A DNA stretch of 64,000 nucleotides from JBMOMT01 sp049324835 (lineage in GTDB: Bacteria > Chloroflexota > Anaerolineae > CAYNKW01): contig JBMOMT010000023.1 in assembly GCA_049324835.1 (NCBI GenBank), positions 1 to 64,000 on the forward strand, given 5' to 3'. The translations under genes were made by a program, and so were the position numbers. This document shows, piece by piece, positions 14,412 through 21,270 of the stretch. The notes under the pieces are model-generated. The model ran no database searches and was not told where the DNA came from. It saw only the letters and a program-made list of their open reading frames with translations. The stretch's first letter is position 1; each line of letters opens with the position of its first letter.

Positions 14412-14712
14412 GTAACTGCTCACCCTACCCTCCCGCAGGCAAAATCGTTCATCCTGTCCCACAATCTCTGTAGATCCAATTTTTAGACCTGACAGGTTTT
14501 TCATAGCGGCATAACCAGCAAAATCACCTCGATTATCAACTGCATTAGCCCCAAAAAGTGTCTCTAAAAACCTGTCAGGTCTTGTAGCCCTCAAGAATTT
14601 GGATCTACTGAATCTGGCCGACTGGACGCTGGCGAATCGACAAATTGCGGCAGTGTAGGGGCACGGCGTTGCCGTGCCCCCTGCAAGAGCCTGCGGGAGA
14701 GTAAGCAGTTAC
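14412..14712. mobile_element. Family A element interrupted by a family B element
   Basis: The outer ends are the family A inverted repeats: GTAACTGCTCACCCTACCCT from 14412 and GCCTGCGGGAGAGTAAGCAG running into TTAC at 14712. The interior near 14622-14680 matches the copy at 51821-51941. A 137-bp family B element (14471-14607) is inserted within it. Flanks are TAAAAATG and GAAAAACG, a decayed possible target duplication. No coding sequence is present. Confidence 0.8.
14471..14607. mobile_element. Family B element, copy 1 (137 bp)
   Basis: TAGATCCAA at the left end is inverted at the right end (TTGGATCTA), and an internal perfect 17-base inverted pair AGACCTGACAGGTTTTT / AAAAACCTGTCAGGTCT is present. 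By eye 135 of 137 bases match the copy at 45904-46040 in the same orientation. Confidence 0.85.
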
Positions 14713-14794
14713 GAAAAACGTATGGGTATTCTACCCCAATTCAGAGGAAATGTCCACACTGGCAACCTTCGAGGCGGCCAGACCGGCAGGGTTC

Positions 14795-14853
14795 CCCAAC
14801 CTGTTGGGAGATATTGGAACGTATTGGGCGGGCAAAACCCAAACGAGTTTGGG
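14795..14853. repeat. Paired short palindromes
   Basis: CCCAACctGTTGGG (14795-14808) and CCCAAACgaGTTTGGG (14838-14853) are two small hairpins 29 bases apart. A similar pair with the same loop dinucleotides in the same order (read on the minus strand here) occurs at 58204-58249. The stretch 14713-14924 otherwise holds no gene I can support. Confidence 0.5.
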
Positions 14854-14924
14854 ATTCCATTGTATTTTGGGAAAAGTCGGCCTTCGAGGGGAATGGCCGC
14901 CATGCCGGGTTCGCCAACAGGCCA

Positions 14925-16748
14925 TCAACGCAGCACCACCGGCTCCCAGGCGCCGCTGCCATCGTTCCAACGCATCAGGTGGGCCACGTCGCCCTGCAAA
15001 CGCACAAAGGAGAACTGCCGGGCATCGCGCACCAGCTCGGGGTCGTGCACCACCAGCGCCGTCCAGGTGCCGCTGTTCACATAGTAACACGGCCCATCGT
15101 GCAGATCGCGACCGTACCTGGCATGGGTGTCCAGCCGCTCCAGATGGGCGTGGTGATCGTGGCCCAGCAGCACATACCTGACGCCCTTGCCATGTTGTTG
15201 CAACACCCGATGAACGTCGGCGGCTTTTTCCAAGAGATGGTCTTGCGGCCGAACCATTTGCACTTTTAACCGCCAGGATACCATCACCGCTGCGAGCGAC
15301 AACACCATCAACGCCGCCAACAGCCAGTGCAGGGCCAGCAAAAAGGTCAGAACCGCCCACAGGCCCACGGCCAACACCAGCGCACCGATTCCCATCAGCA
15401 GCGGTTTGCCCACAAGCTCCCACAGCAGCCGCCGGGAGCGCAACTGCGGCAGACTTTTGAGCGCATCCAACCGGCAGGCACAGCTCGCCCCCAGGCCGAT
15501 CTGCGCGCCATACTGCTCCAGCTCGGCCCGCCGCCTGGCCTCGAATTCGACCAGGCTGGCGAGGGCGTCGGCGTCCTGTTGCCCTGCCGCCGCCCGCGGC
15601 CGAGACGCCGGAACCTCGTAGGCCGCCCCACAACTCTCCACCGAACCGCGCAGGTGGGTCAGATTGGGCGGCGGTGGCTCGCCGTAACGCCGGTTCTGAC
15701 GTGCGATCTGCTTCAGGCGATCTAGATGCCGGCGATTCTTGGCGTAAATGTGGAGCGCTCCCCGGAGGGCGCGCCCAAACTGGCTGCCCAATTCCTTCAG
15801 ACCCTCCCACAGGCTGCGCGTCGACAGCAACCACGGGATGCCCCGCGCCAACACCCAGGAAATGCCCTTGCTGAACGGCTTCATATTGTCTACCAGCGGA
15901 AAAAGCGTCTCCAATTGGGTGACAAAATAACGGCCAAACAACTCACCCAGGCTCAGCTCCAGCTCGTTTTCGTCCCACGGCAACACCGGCCACAAGATGT
16001 ACTGCTGCGAGTCGGTGGCGTGAAACTGCTGCCCATGCTCGATATAAACCCGCCCGGGCTCGTAATAATTCCAGGGCAGAAAAAAGACACGCCGCCTGGC
16101 CGCCAGATCGAACATAGCCGGCAGGCCCGACCAATCCAGGCCATAACGCGCTGGATGCTCACCCCGGCCCTCGGCATAGGCCTGCTCCAACAATCGTTTG
16201 ATGCTCGCCTGCACTTTGGGCCAGTGAAGCTCGACATCGTGATTGCCTTTGATGAACACCACCTCGTTGCCGCGGGCGATGAACCAGGCCAGCGCCTGAA
16301 AAAAGCCCGGATGACCCTGATAGACCAGGTCCACCCGCAGACCCGACATCAACGGGCTGGTGCCGGGGCCGTAGAGCTGCTCACTCTCGGAAAGCCCGGC
16401 CCGGACGGCCTGTCGCCGGGCGGCCTCCCTGGCCCGTATCGCCGTCACGCCGGGCGCCGCCTGACCATCACGCGGCAGGCCCACCTGCCGAAAGTCCAGA
16501 ATATCGCCGTTACAGATGAGCCGCCACGGCGCGCCAGCGTGCTGCGCGCGCTGCGCCTCGGCGAATTGGAGGAAACGCGCCAGCGAGCCATCGAAGAAAA
16601 AGTCCTCGTTGATCGACCACAGACCTTCGGCCTGGCGGAACCCCTCGCTCAGATGAAAATCGCTCACCACCAGCAGGTTACGTTTTGCCTGCTGCAACTG
16701 CTGCATCTGCTGGATCACCCTGTCCAGATACCTTTTGCTCGGTTCCAC
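14925..16748 (-). CDS. Calcineurin-like metallophosphatase with internal membrane segment
   Basis: 607 residues from a GTG at 16748 behind GAGGAGGG; the frame extends further upstream but with poor codons. Metallophosphatase motifs are in order: SDFHLSEG (Asp30, His32), NGDILDF, GNHDVE, a middle HGQQFHATDS, and near the C-terminus LLGHDHHAH. Two adjacent hydrophobic segments (about 485-530) lie between the middle motif and the last one, so the domain is split by a large insert containing an antiparallel membrane hairpin. The reaction is hydrolysis of a phosphomonoester or diester; lipids such as UDP-diacylglucosamine are handled by relatives, but the substrate here is unknown. It is much longer than typical family members. 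Confidence 0.85.
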   Translation of the reverse strand: MEPSKRYLDRVIQQMQQLQQAKRNLLVVSDFHLSEGFRQAEGLWSINEDFFFDGSLARFLQFAEAQRAQHAGAPWRLICNGDILDFRQVGLPRDGQAAPGVTAIRAREAARRQAVRAGLSESEQLYGPGTSPLMSGLRVDLVYQGHPGFFQALAWFIARGNEVVFIKGNHDVELHWPKVQASIKRLLEQAYAEGRGEHPARYGLDWSGLPAMFDLAARRRVFFLPWNYYEPGRVYIEHGQQFHATDSQQYILWPVLPWDENELELSLGELFGRYFVTQLETLFPLVDNMKPFSKGISWVLARGIPWLLSTRSLWEGLKELGSQFGRALRGALHIYAKNRRHLDRLKQIARQNRRYGEPPPPNLTHLRGSVESCGAAYEVPASRPRAAAGQQDADALASLVEFEARRRAELEQYGAQIGLGASCACRLDALKSLPQLRSRRLLWELVGKPLLMGIGALVLAVGLWAVLTFLLALHWLLAALMVLSLAAVMVSWRLKVQMVRPQDHLLEKAADVHRVLQQHGKGVRYVLLGHDHHAHLERLDTHARYGRDLHDGPCYYVNSGTWTALVVHDPELVRDARQFSFVRLQGDVAHLMRWNDGSGAWEPVVLR

Positions 16749-16836
16749 CCCACCCTCCTCACTTTCCGCGCCCGGCCTTCGACCCAACCCGGCGGCATAG
16801 GGACAGCGGCCGAACGAGACGACCGGCAAATGCACA

Positions 16837-16880
16837 CCGACCTCTTGCGGTCACGAGGCCCATTCGAGTCAAGAGGTCGG
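16837..16880. repeat. 11-bp stem inverted repeat
   Basis: CCGACCTCTTG (16837-16847) is inverted as CAAGAGGTCGG (16870-16880) with a 22-base loop. No T run follows on either strand, so it is not clearly a terminator. It lies in the gap between two minus-strand genes; nothing else is seen in 16749-16914. Confidence 0.5.
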
Positions 16881-16914
16881 CGTTGCAGGGGTCACTATTT
16901 TTGGTGAGAGCCAC

Positions 16915-17283
16915 CTATGCGGCAGGTGGCACAGTTTCGTCAGCCTCACGGGCCAGCGTTTCCAGGTCTGCCCGGAGATCGGCCCACGCAGCCCCCAACT
17001 CGACGCGGCGCGCCTCAAAGGCCTGCCGCGCCTCCTCAGGCGACATCAATTGCAGCACCAGGCTGCGCTCGCCCGTTGCCTCATCCGCCAGCCCCTGCCG
17101 AAAGAACGGCACCTTGTGGGTAAAGAGATACACCCCGCCGACGAGGCCAGCCAGTGCTGCCAGCGGCGCTGTCAGCCCCAGGATCAGTCCGGCGACGAAA
17201 TAACCCGGCATGGAAAGTATCGCGCCCAGCAGCGAGAGCCACGCCGGGCCGGTGGCGCCTTTTCGTTTGCCTCTAACCCGCAT
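16915..17283 (-). CDS. Small membrane protein of unknown function
   Basis: 122 residues from the ATG at 17283 behind GGAGGAGG. There is a short basic N-terminus (MRVRGKRKG), two hydrophobic helices (about 16-55), then a soluble amphipathic helical domain with SPEEARQAFEARRVELGAAW and an acidic tail. The family is not recognised. It overlaps the end of the upstream gene by 11 bases and shares with it a short SPDEAL/SPEEAR sequence after the membrane part, so the two may be related. It could scaffold or regulate a membrane process. Confidence 0.75.
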   Translation of the reverse strand: MRVRGKRKGATGPAWLSLLGAILSMPGYFVAGLILGLTAPLAALAGLVGGVYLFTHKVPFFRQGLADEATGERSLVLQLMSPEEARQAFEARRVELGAAWADLRADLETLAREADETVPPAA

Positions 17284-17539
17284 GGCTCGCCTCCTCCTGC
17301 GGCGCAGCAGCCCGGCCATGCACCTGGATGCGCCCGCTGGCTACCTGCTTTTTGATAAAGGCCAGCGCCTCGTCCGGGGAGATCAGCTTAAAAACCGGCC
17401 GCCGACCCTGCCCGGCCTCTCGGATCTCCACTACCGGCAGTTTTCCGGTCAGAAAATAGACCAGGATGGCCGTGCCGGCCTGAGCGACGCTGACCAGCCC
17501 CAACAACAGCCCCAGGACAAAAGCCAGTCGCCTGAACAT
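17273..17539 (-). CDS. Small single-helix membrane or secreted protein
   Basis: 88 residues from the ATG at 17539, which follows GAGGAGGGGG. Residues 1-33 form one long hydrophobic segment (FVLGLLLGLVSVAQAGTAILVYFL) that is either a membrane anchor or a signal peptide. The rest (VVEIREAGQGRRPVFKLISPDEALAFIKK...) is soluble, with an SPDEA motif echoed in the downstream gene. The family is not recognised. It lies in a run of three small membrane genes on the minus strand. Confidence 0.7.
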   Translation of the reverse strand: MFRRLAFVLGLLLGLVSVAQAGTAILVYFLTGKLPVVEIREAGQGRRPVFKLISPDEALAFIKKQVASGRIQVHGRAAAPQEEASHAG

Positions 17540-17571
17540 GCCCCCTCCTCGACTGTCGTGCAGCGTTGGGC

Positions 17572-18039
17572 CTACTCGCTCCGAACCGCGGCAAAAACGG
17601 CCCCGCCGATAGCGCCCAACGCCGCCGCGATGACCATACCCACCAGACAGCACACCCCACTCACAGCGATGCCCATGACAGGGCTGGTGAACATGGCCGG
17701 ATCCATGCCCGCATCACGCAACGCATCCAGCGACTCACGAGGCATCTGCGCCAGGATAGCCGCCGTGTCAGTAAGGGCAAGCTGGAGGCCGGTAGCGATC
17801 ATGCCAAAGATGCCGCCGATGATGGCCGTCACCAGCCCGGCAACGGCCCCCACTCCCGCGCCGCCGCCTGCCGTGCGCGGCGGCGTGAGCCAGTAGGCCG
17901 CCAGCGCCCCGGCCCCCAGGTAGGCCAGGAACACCAGCAACCAGGTGCAGCAGCCCACAAAGGGAATCAGCCCCACAAATTGCAGCACTGCCACCACCGC
18001 GCCACCGATGAGACCTGCTTTCAAACCCTGATTCGACAT
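17572..18039 (-). CDS. Small polytopic membrane protein of unknown function
   Basis: 155 residues, about four hydrophobic helices rich in Gly and Ala, with Cys pairs in two of them (FVGCCTWL, VSGVCCLVG). The middle loop carries MPRESLDALRDAGMDP. A perfect AAGGAGGGAG precedes the ATG. The family is not recognised; the layout resembles small DUF-type membrane proteins common in Chloroflexota and archaea. It is the first of three small membrane genes read in the same direction after guaB. The gap 18040-18116 holds nothing else. Confidence 0.75.
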   Translation of the reverse strand: MSNQGLKAGLIGGAVVAVLQFVGLIPFVGCCTWLLVFLAYLGAGALAAYWLTPPRTAGGGAGVGAVAGLVTAIIGGIFGMIATGLQLALTDTAAILAQMPRESLDALRDAGMDPAMFTSPVMGIAVSGVCCLVGMVIAAALGAIGGAVFAAVRSE

Positions 18040-18116
18040 CGTTCTCCCTCCTTGATCTTGAACTTGATGGCACCCTCATGGGCCAACGAATCAACCCCGA
18101 TCCGCAGCGTCCTGGT

Positions 18117-19592
18117 CTATTGCCGTGGAAGCTGGTAATTGGGCGCTTCCCTGGTGATGAACACACTGTGCGGGTGGCTCTCGATCAGCCCGGCATGACT
18201 GATACGCACGAAACGCGCTTTTTCCCACAGTTCCGGAATGTCGGCGGCGCCCACCAGACCCATGCCGGCGCGTAACCCACCCAACATCTGAAAAACGTAC
18301 TCCGCCAGACAGCCTTTGAAAGGCACACGCCCCTCGATGCCCTCCGGCACCAGTTTGGCCAACCCCTCACCCTGAGCGGAGGCATACCGATCTCGACCTG
18401 GCCCCTTCATAGCCGCCAGCGAGCCCATGCCACGGTACTCTTTGAAGCGGCGGCCTTCATAGATGACCAGCTCACCCGGACTCTCCTCCAGCCCCGCCAG
18501 CAGCGAACCCAGCATCACCGTCGAAGCGCCGGCCGCCAGCGCCTTGGTGATGTCGCCCGAATACTTGATGCCACCATCGGCGATGACCGGCACCGCGTGT
18601 GGCCGCGCCGCCGCCGCGCATTCGGCCACGGCGGTGAGTTGCGGCATGCCGGCGCCGGAAATGATGCGTGTGGTACAGATCGAGCCGGCCCCCACGCCCA
18701 CCTTGATGGCGTCTGCCCCGGCCGAGATGACATCCCGCGCCCCTTGGGCCGTGGCCACGTTGCCCACAATCAGCGGCAGATCAGGGTACAGCGCCTTGAC
18801 CTTCTCCGTGGCCGTCAGCACGTTCGCCGTGTGCCCATGTGAGGTATCGATGACGATCACGTCCACCCTGGCCCGCACCAGCGCCGCCAGCCGCTCGAAC
18901 ATATCGGCCCCCACACCGATGGCCGCCCCCACCAGCAACCGCGAGAGCCCATCGGTGGCAGCGTTGGGGAAATCGCGCTTTTTCATGATATCCTTGACGG
19001 TGATCAGCCCACGCAGGTTAAAATCCTGGTCCACCAGCGGCAGCTTTTCGATGCGGTGCTCTTGCAGGATGTCGATGGCCTGTTCGAGGGTGGTGCCCAC
19101 CGGCGCGGTGATCAGGTTTTCGTGCGTCATGAACGCCGTCACCGGCAGGCTGTAATCGGTGGCAAAACGGATATCGCGGTTGGTGAGAATACCCACCAAC
19201 CGTTCGCCCTCGGTGATGGGTACACCCGAGATACGAAAGCGGCTCATCAGGGCCTCGGCTTCACCCAGCGTGGCCGTGGGCGGCAGCGTGATGGGATCGA
19301 CGATCATGCCCGATTCGGAGCGTTTGACCTTGTCCACCTCGCGCGCCTGATCCTCAACCGTCAGGTTGCGGTGGACGATGCCAATTCCCCCTTCACGGGC
19401 CAGGGCAATGGCCAGCCGCGCCTCGGTCACGGTATCCATGGCCGCCGCGACCAGCGGGATGTTGAGTCGGATGGAAGGGGTAAGCTGGGAAGCCAGGTTC
19501 ACCTCGGCCGGCAGCACGCTCGACTTGCCCGGCGCCAGCAGCACGTCGTCGAACGTCAGCGCCTCTGAGGAAAACTCTTGGGTGAGAGGCAT
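18117..19592 (-). CDS. guaB: Inosine-5'-monophosphate dehydrogenase
   Basis: 491 residues, the standard length. It oxidises IMP to XMP with NAD+, the committed step to GTP. The TIM barrel is interrupted by a pair of CBS domains (about 95-205), and the catalytic loop GAGSICTTRI carries Cys306. The catalytic flap region contains YRGMGSLAAM. The ATG at 19592 has GGAGGTG upstream, and a near-consensus promoter lies 35-70 bases upstream of the start, so this is the head of its transcript. Confidence 0.97.
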   Translation of the reverse strand: MPLTQEFSSEALTFDDVLLAPGKSSVLPAEVNLASQLTPSIRLNIPLVAAAMDTVTEARLAIALAREGGIGIVHRNLTVEDQAREVDKVKRSESGMIVDPITLPPTATLGEAEALMSRFRISGVPITEGERLVGILTNRDIRFATDYSLPVTAFMTHENLITAPVGTTLEQAIDILQEHRIEKLPLVDQDFNLRGLITVKDIMKKRDFPNAATDGLSRLLVGAAIGVGADMFERLAALVRARVDVIVIDTSHGHTANVLTATEKVKALYPDLPLIVGNVATAQGARDVISAGADAIKVGVGAGSICTTRIISGAGMPQLTAVAECAAAARPHAVPVIADGGIKYSGDITKALAAGASTVMLGSLLAGLEESPGELVIYEGRRFKEYRGMGSLAAMKGPGRDRYASAQGEGLAKLVPEGIEGRVPFKGCLAEYVFQMLGGLRAGMGLVGAADIPELWEKARFVRISHAGLIESHPHSVFITREAPNYQLPRQ

Positions 19593-19633
19593 AACACGAC
19601 ACCTCCAGCGGTAGTTGTGTGCACTGGCACAAC

Positions 19634-19663
19634 ATTATACCACACTCTCGGCGCATCTGCCAA
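19634..19663 (-). promoter_or_regulatory. Promoter of guaB
   Basis: On the minus strand, TTGGCA (19658-19663), an 18-base spacer and a perfect TATAAT (19634-19639). The predicted leader is about 35 bases. A family A element begins 13 bases upstream of the -35 box. Confidence 0.8.
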
Positions 19664-19676
19664 ACAGTTTTCCACG

Positions 19677-19796
19677 GTAACTGCTCACCCTCCCGCAGGC
19701 TCTTGTAGGGGCCCTGTCCCTGCTGCCGCAATTTGTCGATTCTCCAGCGTCCAGTTGGCTAATTTCAGCCTGCGGGAGGGTAGGCTGAGCAGTTAC
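19677..19796. mobile_element. Family A element with 8-bp target duplication
   Basis: 120 bp with ends GTAACTGCTCACCCTCCCGC and GCGGGAGGGTAGGCTGAGCA (running into GTTAC), flanked on both sides by the direct repeat TTTCCACG (19669-19676 and 19797-19804). The interior contains TGCCGCAATTTGTCGATTC, shared in inverted form with the copies at 14412 and 51821. The rest of the 19593-19946 gap holds the guaB promoter and an AT-rich stretch before hsp20 with no clear promoter. Confidence 0.88.
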
Positions 19797-19946
19797 TTTC
19801 CACGAGAGATTTCCCCCACATTCCAGCCAGACAGTTTCTAATACAACGCTAACACTCCTCTAATGCCATTCTTACACAAAGGTGATATGATCACTACGAA
19901 CCAAAACGTAAACAATGAACCCTTGTGAATCTGAGGAGGTTTTGAA

Positions 19947-20381
19947 ATGCGGAGCGTCATTCGTTGGAGTCCTGCCCGAGACCTGGTGAGCCTGCGTGAG
20001 GCGATGGATCGGTTGGTCGAAGAGAGTTTTGTGCGGCCCAGTTGGGTCGGTGAGCGGACGAACCGCCTGCCTGTCGACGTTTACTCGACGCCGGAAGAAG
20101 TGGTCATCCTCGCTTCCGTGCCGGGCGTCAGCCCAGACGACGTCGATATCTCTATCGAAGGCGACAACCTGCACATCAAGGTCACCTACAAAGAAGCCCT
20201 CGAAAACGTCGAGTACATCTTTCAGGAACGTACTACCGGCACCTTCGAGCGCACGCTGACCCTCAACGTGCCGGTGCAGGCAGAAAAAGCCGAGGCCATT
20301 TTCGAGAACGGCCTGTTGACCCTCACCATTCCCAAAGCCGAAGAGATCAAACCCAAGGTCATCAAAGTCCAGGCCAGGTAA
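19947..20381 (+). CDS. Small heat-shock protein, Hsp20/alpha-crystallin family
   Basis: 144 residues: a short N-terminal arm, then an alpha-crystallin domain (about 38-135) starting LPVDVYSTPEEVVILASVPG and ending with the conserved NGLLTLTIPKAEE, and a very short C-terminal tail. It binds unfolding proteins without ATP. The start follows GAGGAGG. It is followed by a hairpin and then the fmdB-like gene. No CIRCE-type operator is visible upstream. Confidence 0.95.
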   Translation: MRSVIRWSPARDLVSLREAMDRLVEESFVRPSWVGERTNRLPVDVYSTPEEVVILASVPGVSPDDVDISIEGDNLHIKVTYKEALENVEYIFQERTTGTFERTLTLNVPVQAEKAEAIFENGLLTLTIPKAEEIKPKVIKVQAR

Positions 20382-20394
20382 CCACATCGACTGT

Positions 20395-20430
20395 CCGGCA
20401 AGGATCGGGCCAAAAGCCCGGTCCTTGCCG
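20395..20430 (+). terminator. Stem-loop after hsp20
   Basis: GGCAAGGATCGGGC pairs with GCCCGGTCCTTGCC around an AAAA-containing loop with one mismatch. There is no T run, so it may be an mRNA-stabilising hairpin rather than a terminator. Confidence 0.45.
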
Positions 20431-20467
20431 CCAGACAACACCCCCTGCGCTCGATCCGGAGAAAGCC

Positions 20468-20665
20468 ATGCCTCTTTACGTTTATCGTTGCGAAACGTGT
20501 GGCGTCACCTTTGAGCAACGACAGGCCTTTGGCGACCCTCCTCTCACCCTCTGCCCTGAATGCCAGGGGCGCGTCCACCGTGTGCCCCAGCCCGTGGGAG
20601 TGACGTTCAAAGGCTCGGGCTTTTATATCACCGACAACCGCCCCACCAAAACATCCACCGACTGA
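20468..20665 (+). CDS. FmdB-family zinc-ribbon protein
   Basis: 65 residues with the standard FmdB start MPLYVYRCETCG, the second Cys pair in LCPECQG and the ending FKGSGFYITDN, followed by a short polar tail. Such proteins are small zinc ribbons of uncertain, probably regulatory, role; the name comes from the formamidase gene cluster. A GGAG site precedes the ATG. It is downstream of hsp20 and upstream of the moaC promoter. Confidence 0.9.
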   Translation: MPLYVYRCETCGVTFEQRQAFGDPPLTLCPECQGRVHRVPQPVGVTFKGSGFYITDNRPTKTSTD

Positions 20666-20722
20666 GCCGACACACATTCGAGACTCTGCCTGTCATAGCC
20701 CCTCAAGAACAGCCTCCCCCGC

Positions 20723-20751
20723 TTGCGAAATTCCCCAGGCTATGCTAGACT
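20723..20751 (+). promoter_or_regulatory. Promoter of moaC-smc
   Basis: TTGCGA (20723-20728), a 17-base spacer, TAGACT (20746-20751). It ends 29 bases before the moaC ATG. Confidence 0.6.
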
Positions 20752-20780
20752 ATCTCACCATCCTCACGTGGAGAGACTGT

Positions 20781-21260
20781 ATGACCCTGACCCACCTGGA
20801 CGAGCAGGGGCACGCCCACATGGTCGATGTGGGCCACAAACCCATCAGCCAGCGCGAGGCAGTGGCGCGCGGCGAGGTGCACCTGAGCCTCGAAACGCTG
20901 CGCCTCATCGCCGCGGGTGGCATGGCCAAGGGTGATGTGCTGGCCGTGGCCCGCGTGGCTGGCATCATGGCCGCCAAACGCACCCACGAACTCGTGCCCC
21001 TGTGCCATCCCCTGCCTCTCACTTTTGTGGGCATCGACCTGGCCCTGCACGAGCGGGCCGAATCGGGTGTGGTGACGATTGAGGCCGTTGCCCGCACCAG
21101 CGCCCAGACCGGCGTCGAAATGGAAGCGCTCACCGCCGTCAGTGTCGCCGCCCTGACGATCTATGACATGTGCAAAGCCACCGACCGCACCATACGCATC
21201 ACCGACATCCGGCTGGCGCGCAAGAGCGGCGGCAAGAGCGGCCAGATCGTGTTAGAGTAA
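20781..21260 (+). CDS. moaC: Cyclic pyranopterin monophosphate synthase
   Basis: 159 residues from the ATG at 20781, which has GGAGAG upstream and gives the family start LTHLDEQGHAHMVDV; the upstream in-frame ATG at 20742 would lie inside the promoter. MoaC converts 3',8-cyclo-GTP to cyclic pyranopterin monophosphate in molybdenum cofactor synthesis. The active-site region HELVPLCHPLPLT and the signature GVEMEALTAVSVAALTIYDM are intact. Ten bases separate it from smc, an unusual partner. No other moa gene is in the window. Confidence 0.96.
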   Translation: MTLTHLDEQGHAHMVDVGHKPISQREAVARGEVHLSLETLRLIAAGGMAKGDVLAVARVAGIMAAKRTHELVPLCHPLPLTFVGIDLALHERAESGVVTIEAVARTSAQTGVEMEALTAVSVAALTIYDMCKATDRTIRITDIRLARKSGGKSGQIVLE

Positions 21261-21270
21261 ACGAAACACC

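Noticed and set aside
14731..15834. Long minus-strand open frame overlapping the metallophosphatase gene and the repeat gap
   Set aside because: Composition is Gly/Ala/Arg-rich and it runs out of frame through a gene with clear phosphatase motifs. It also crosses repeat DNA.
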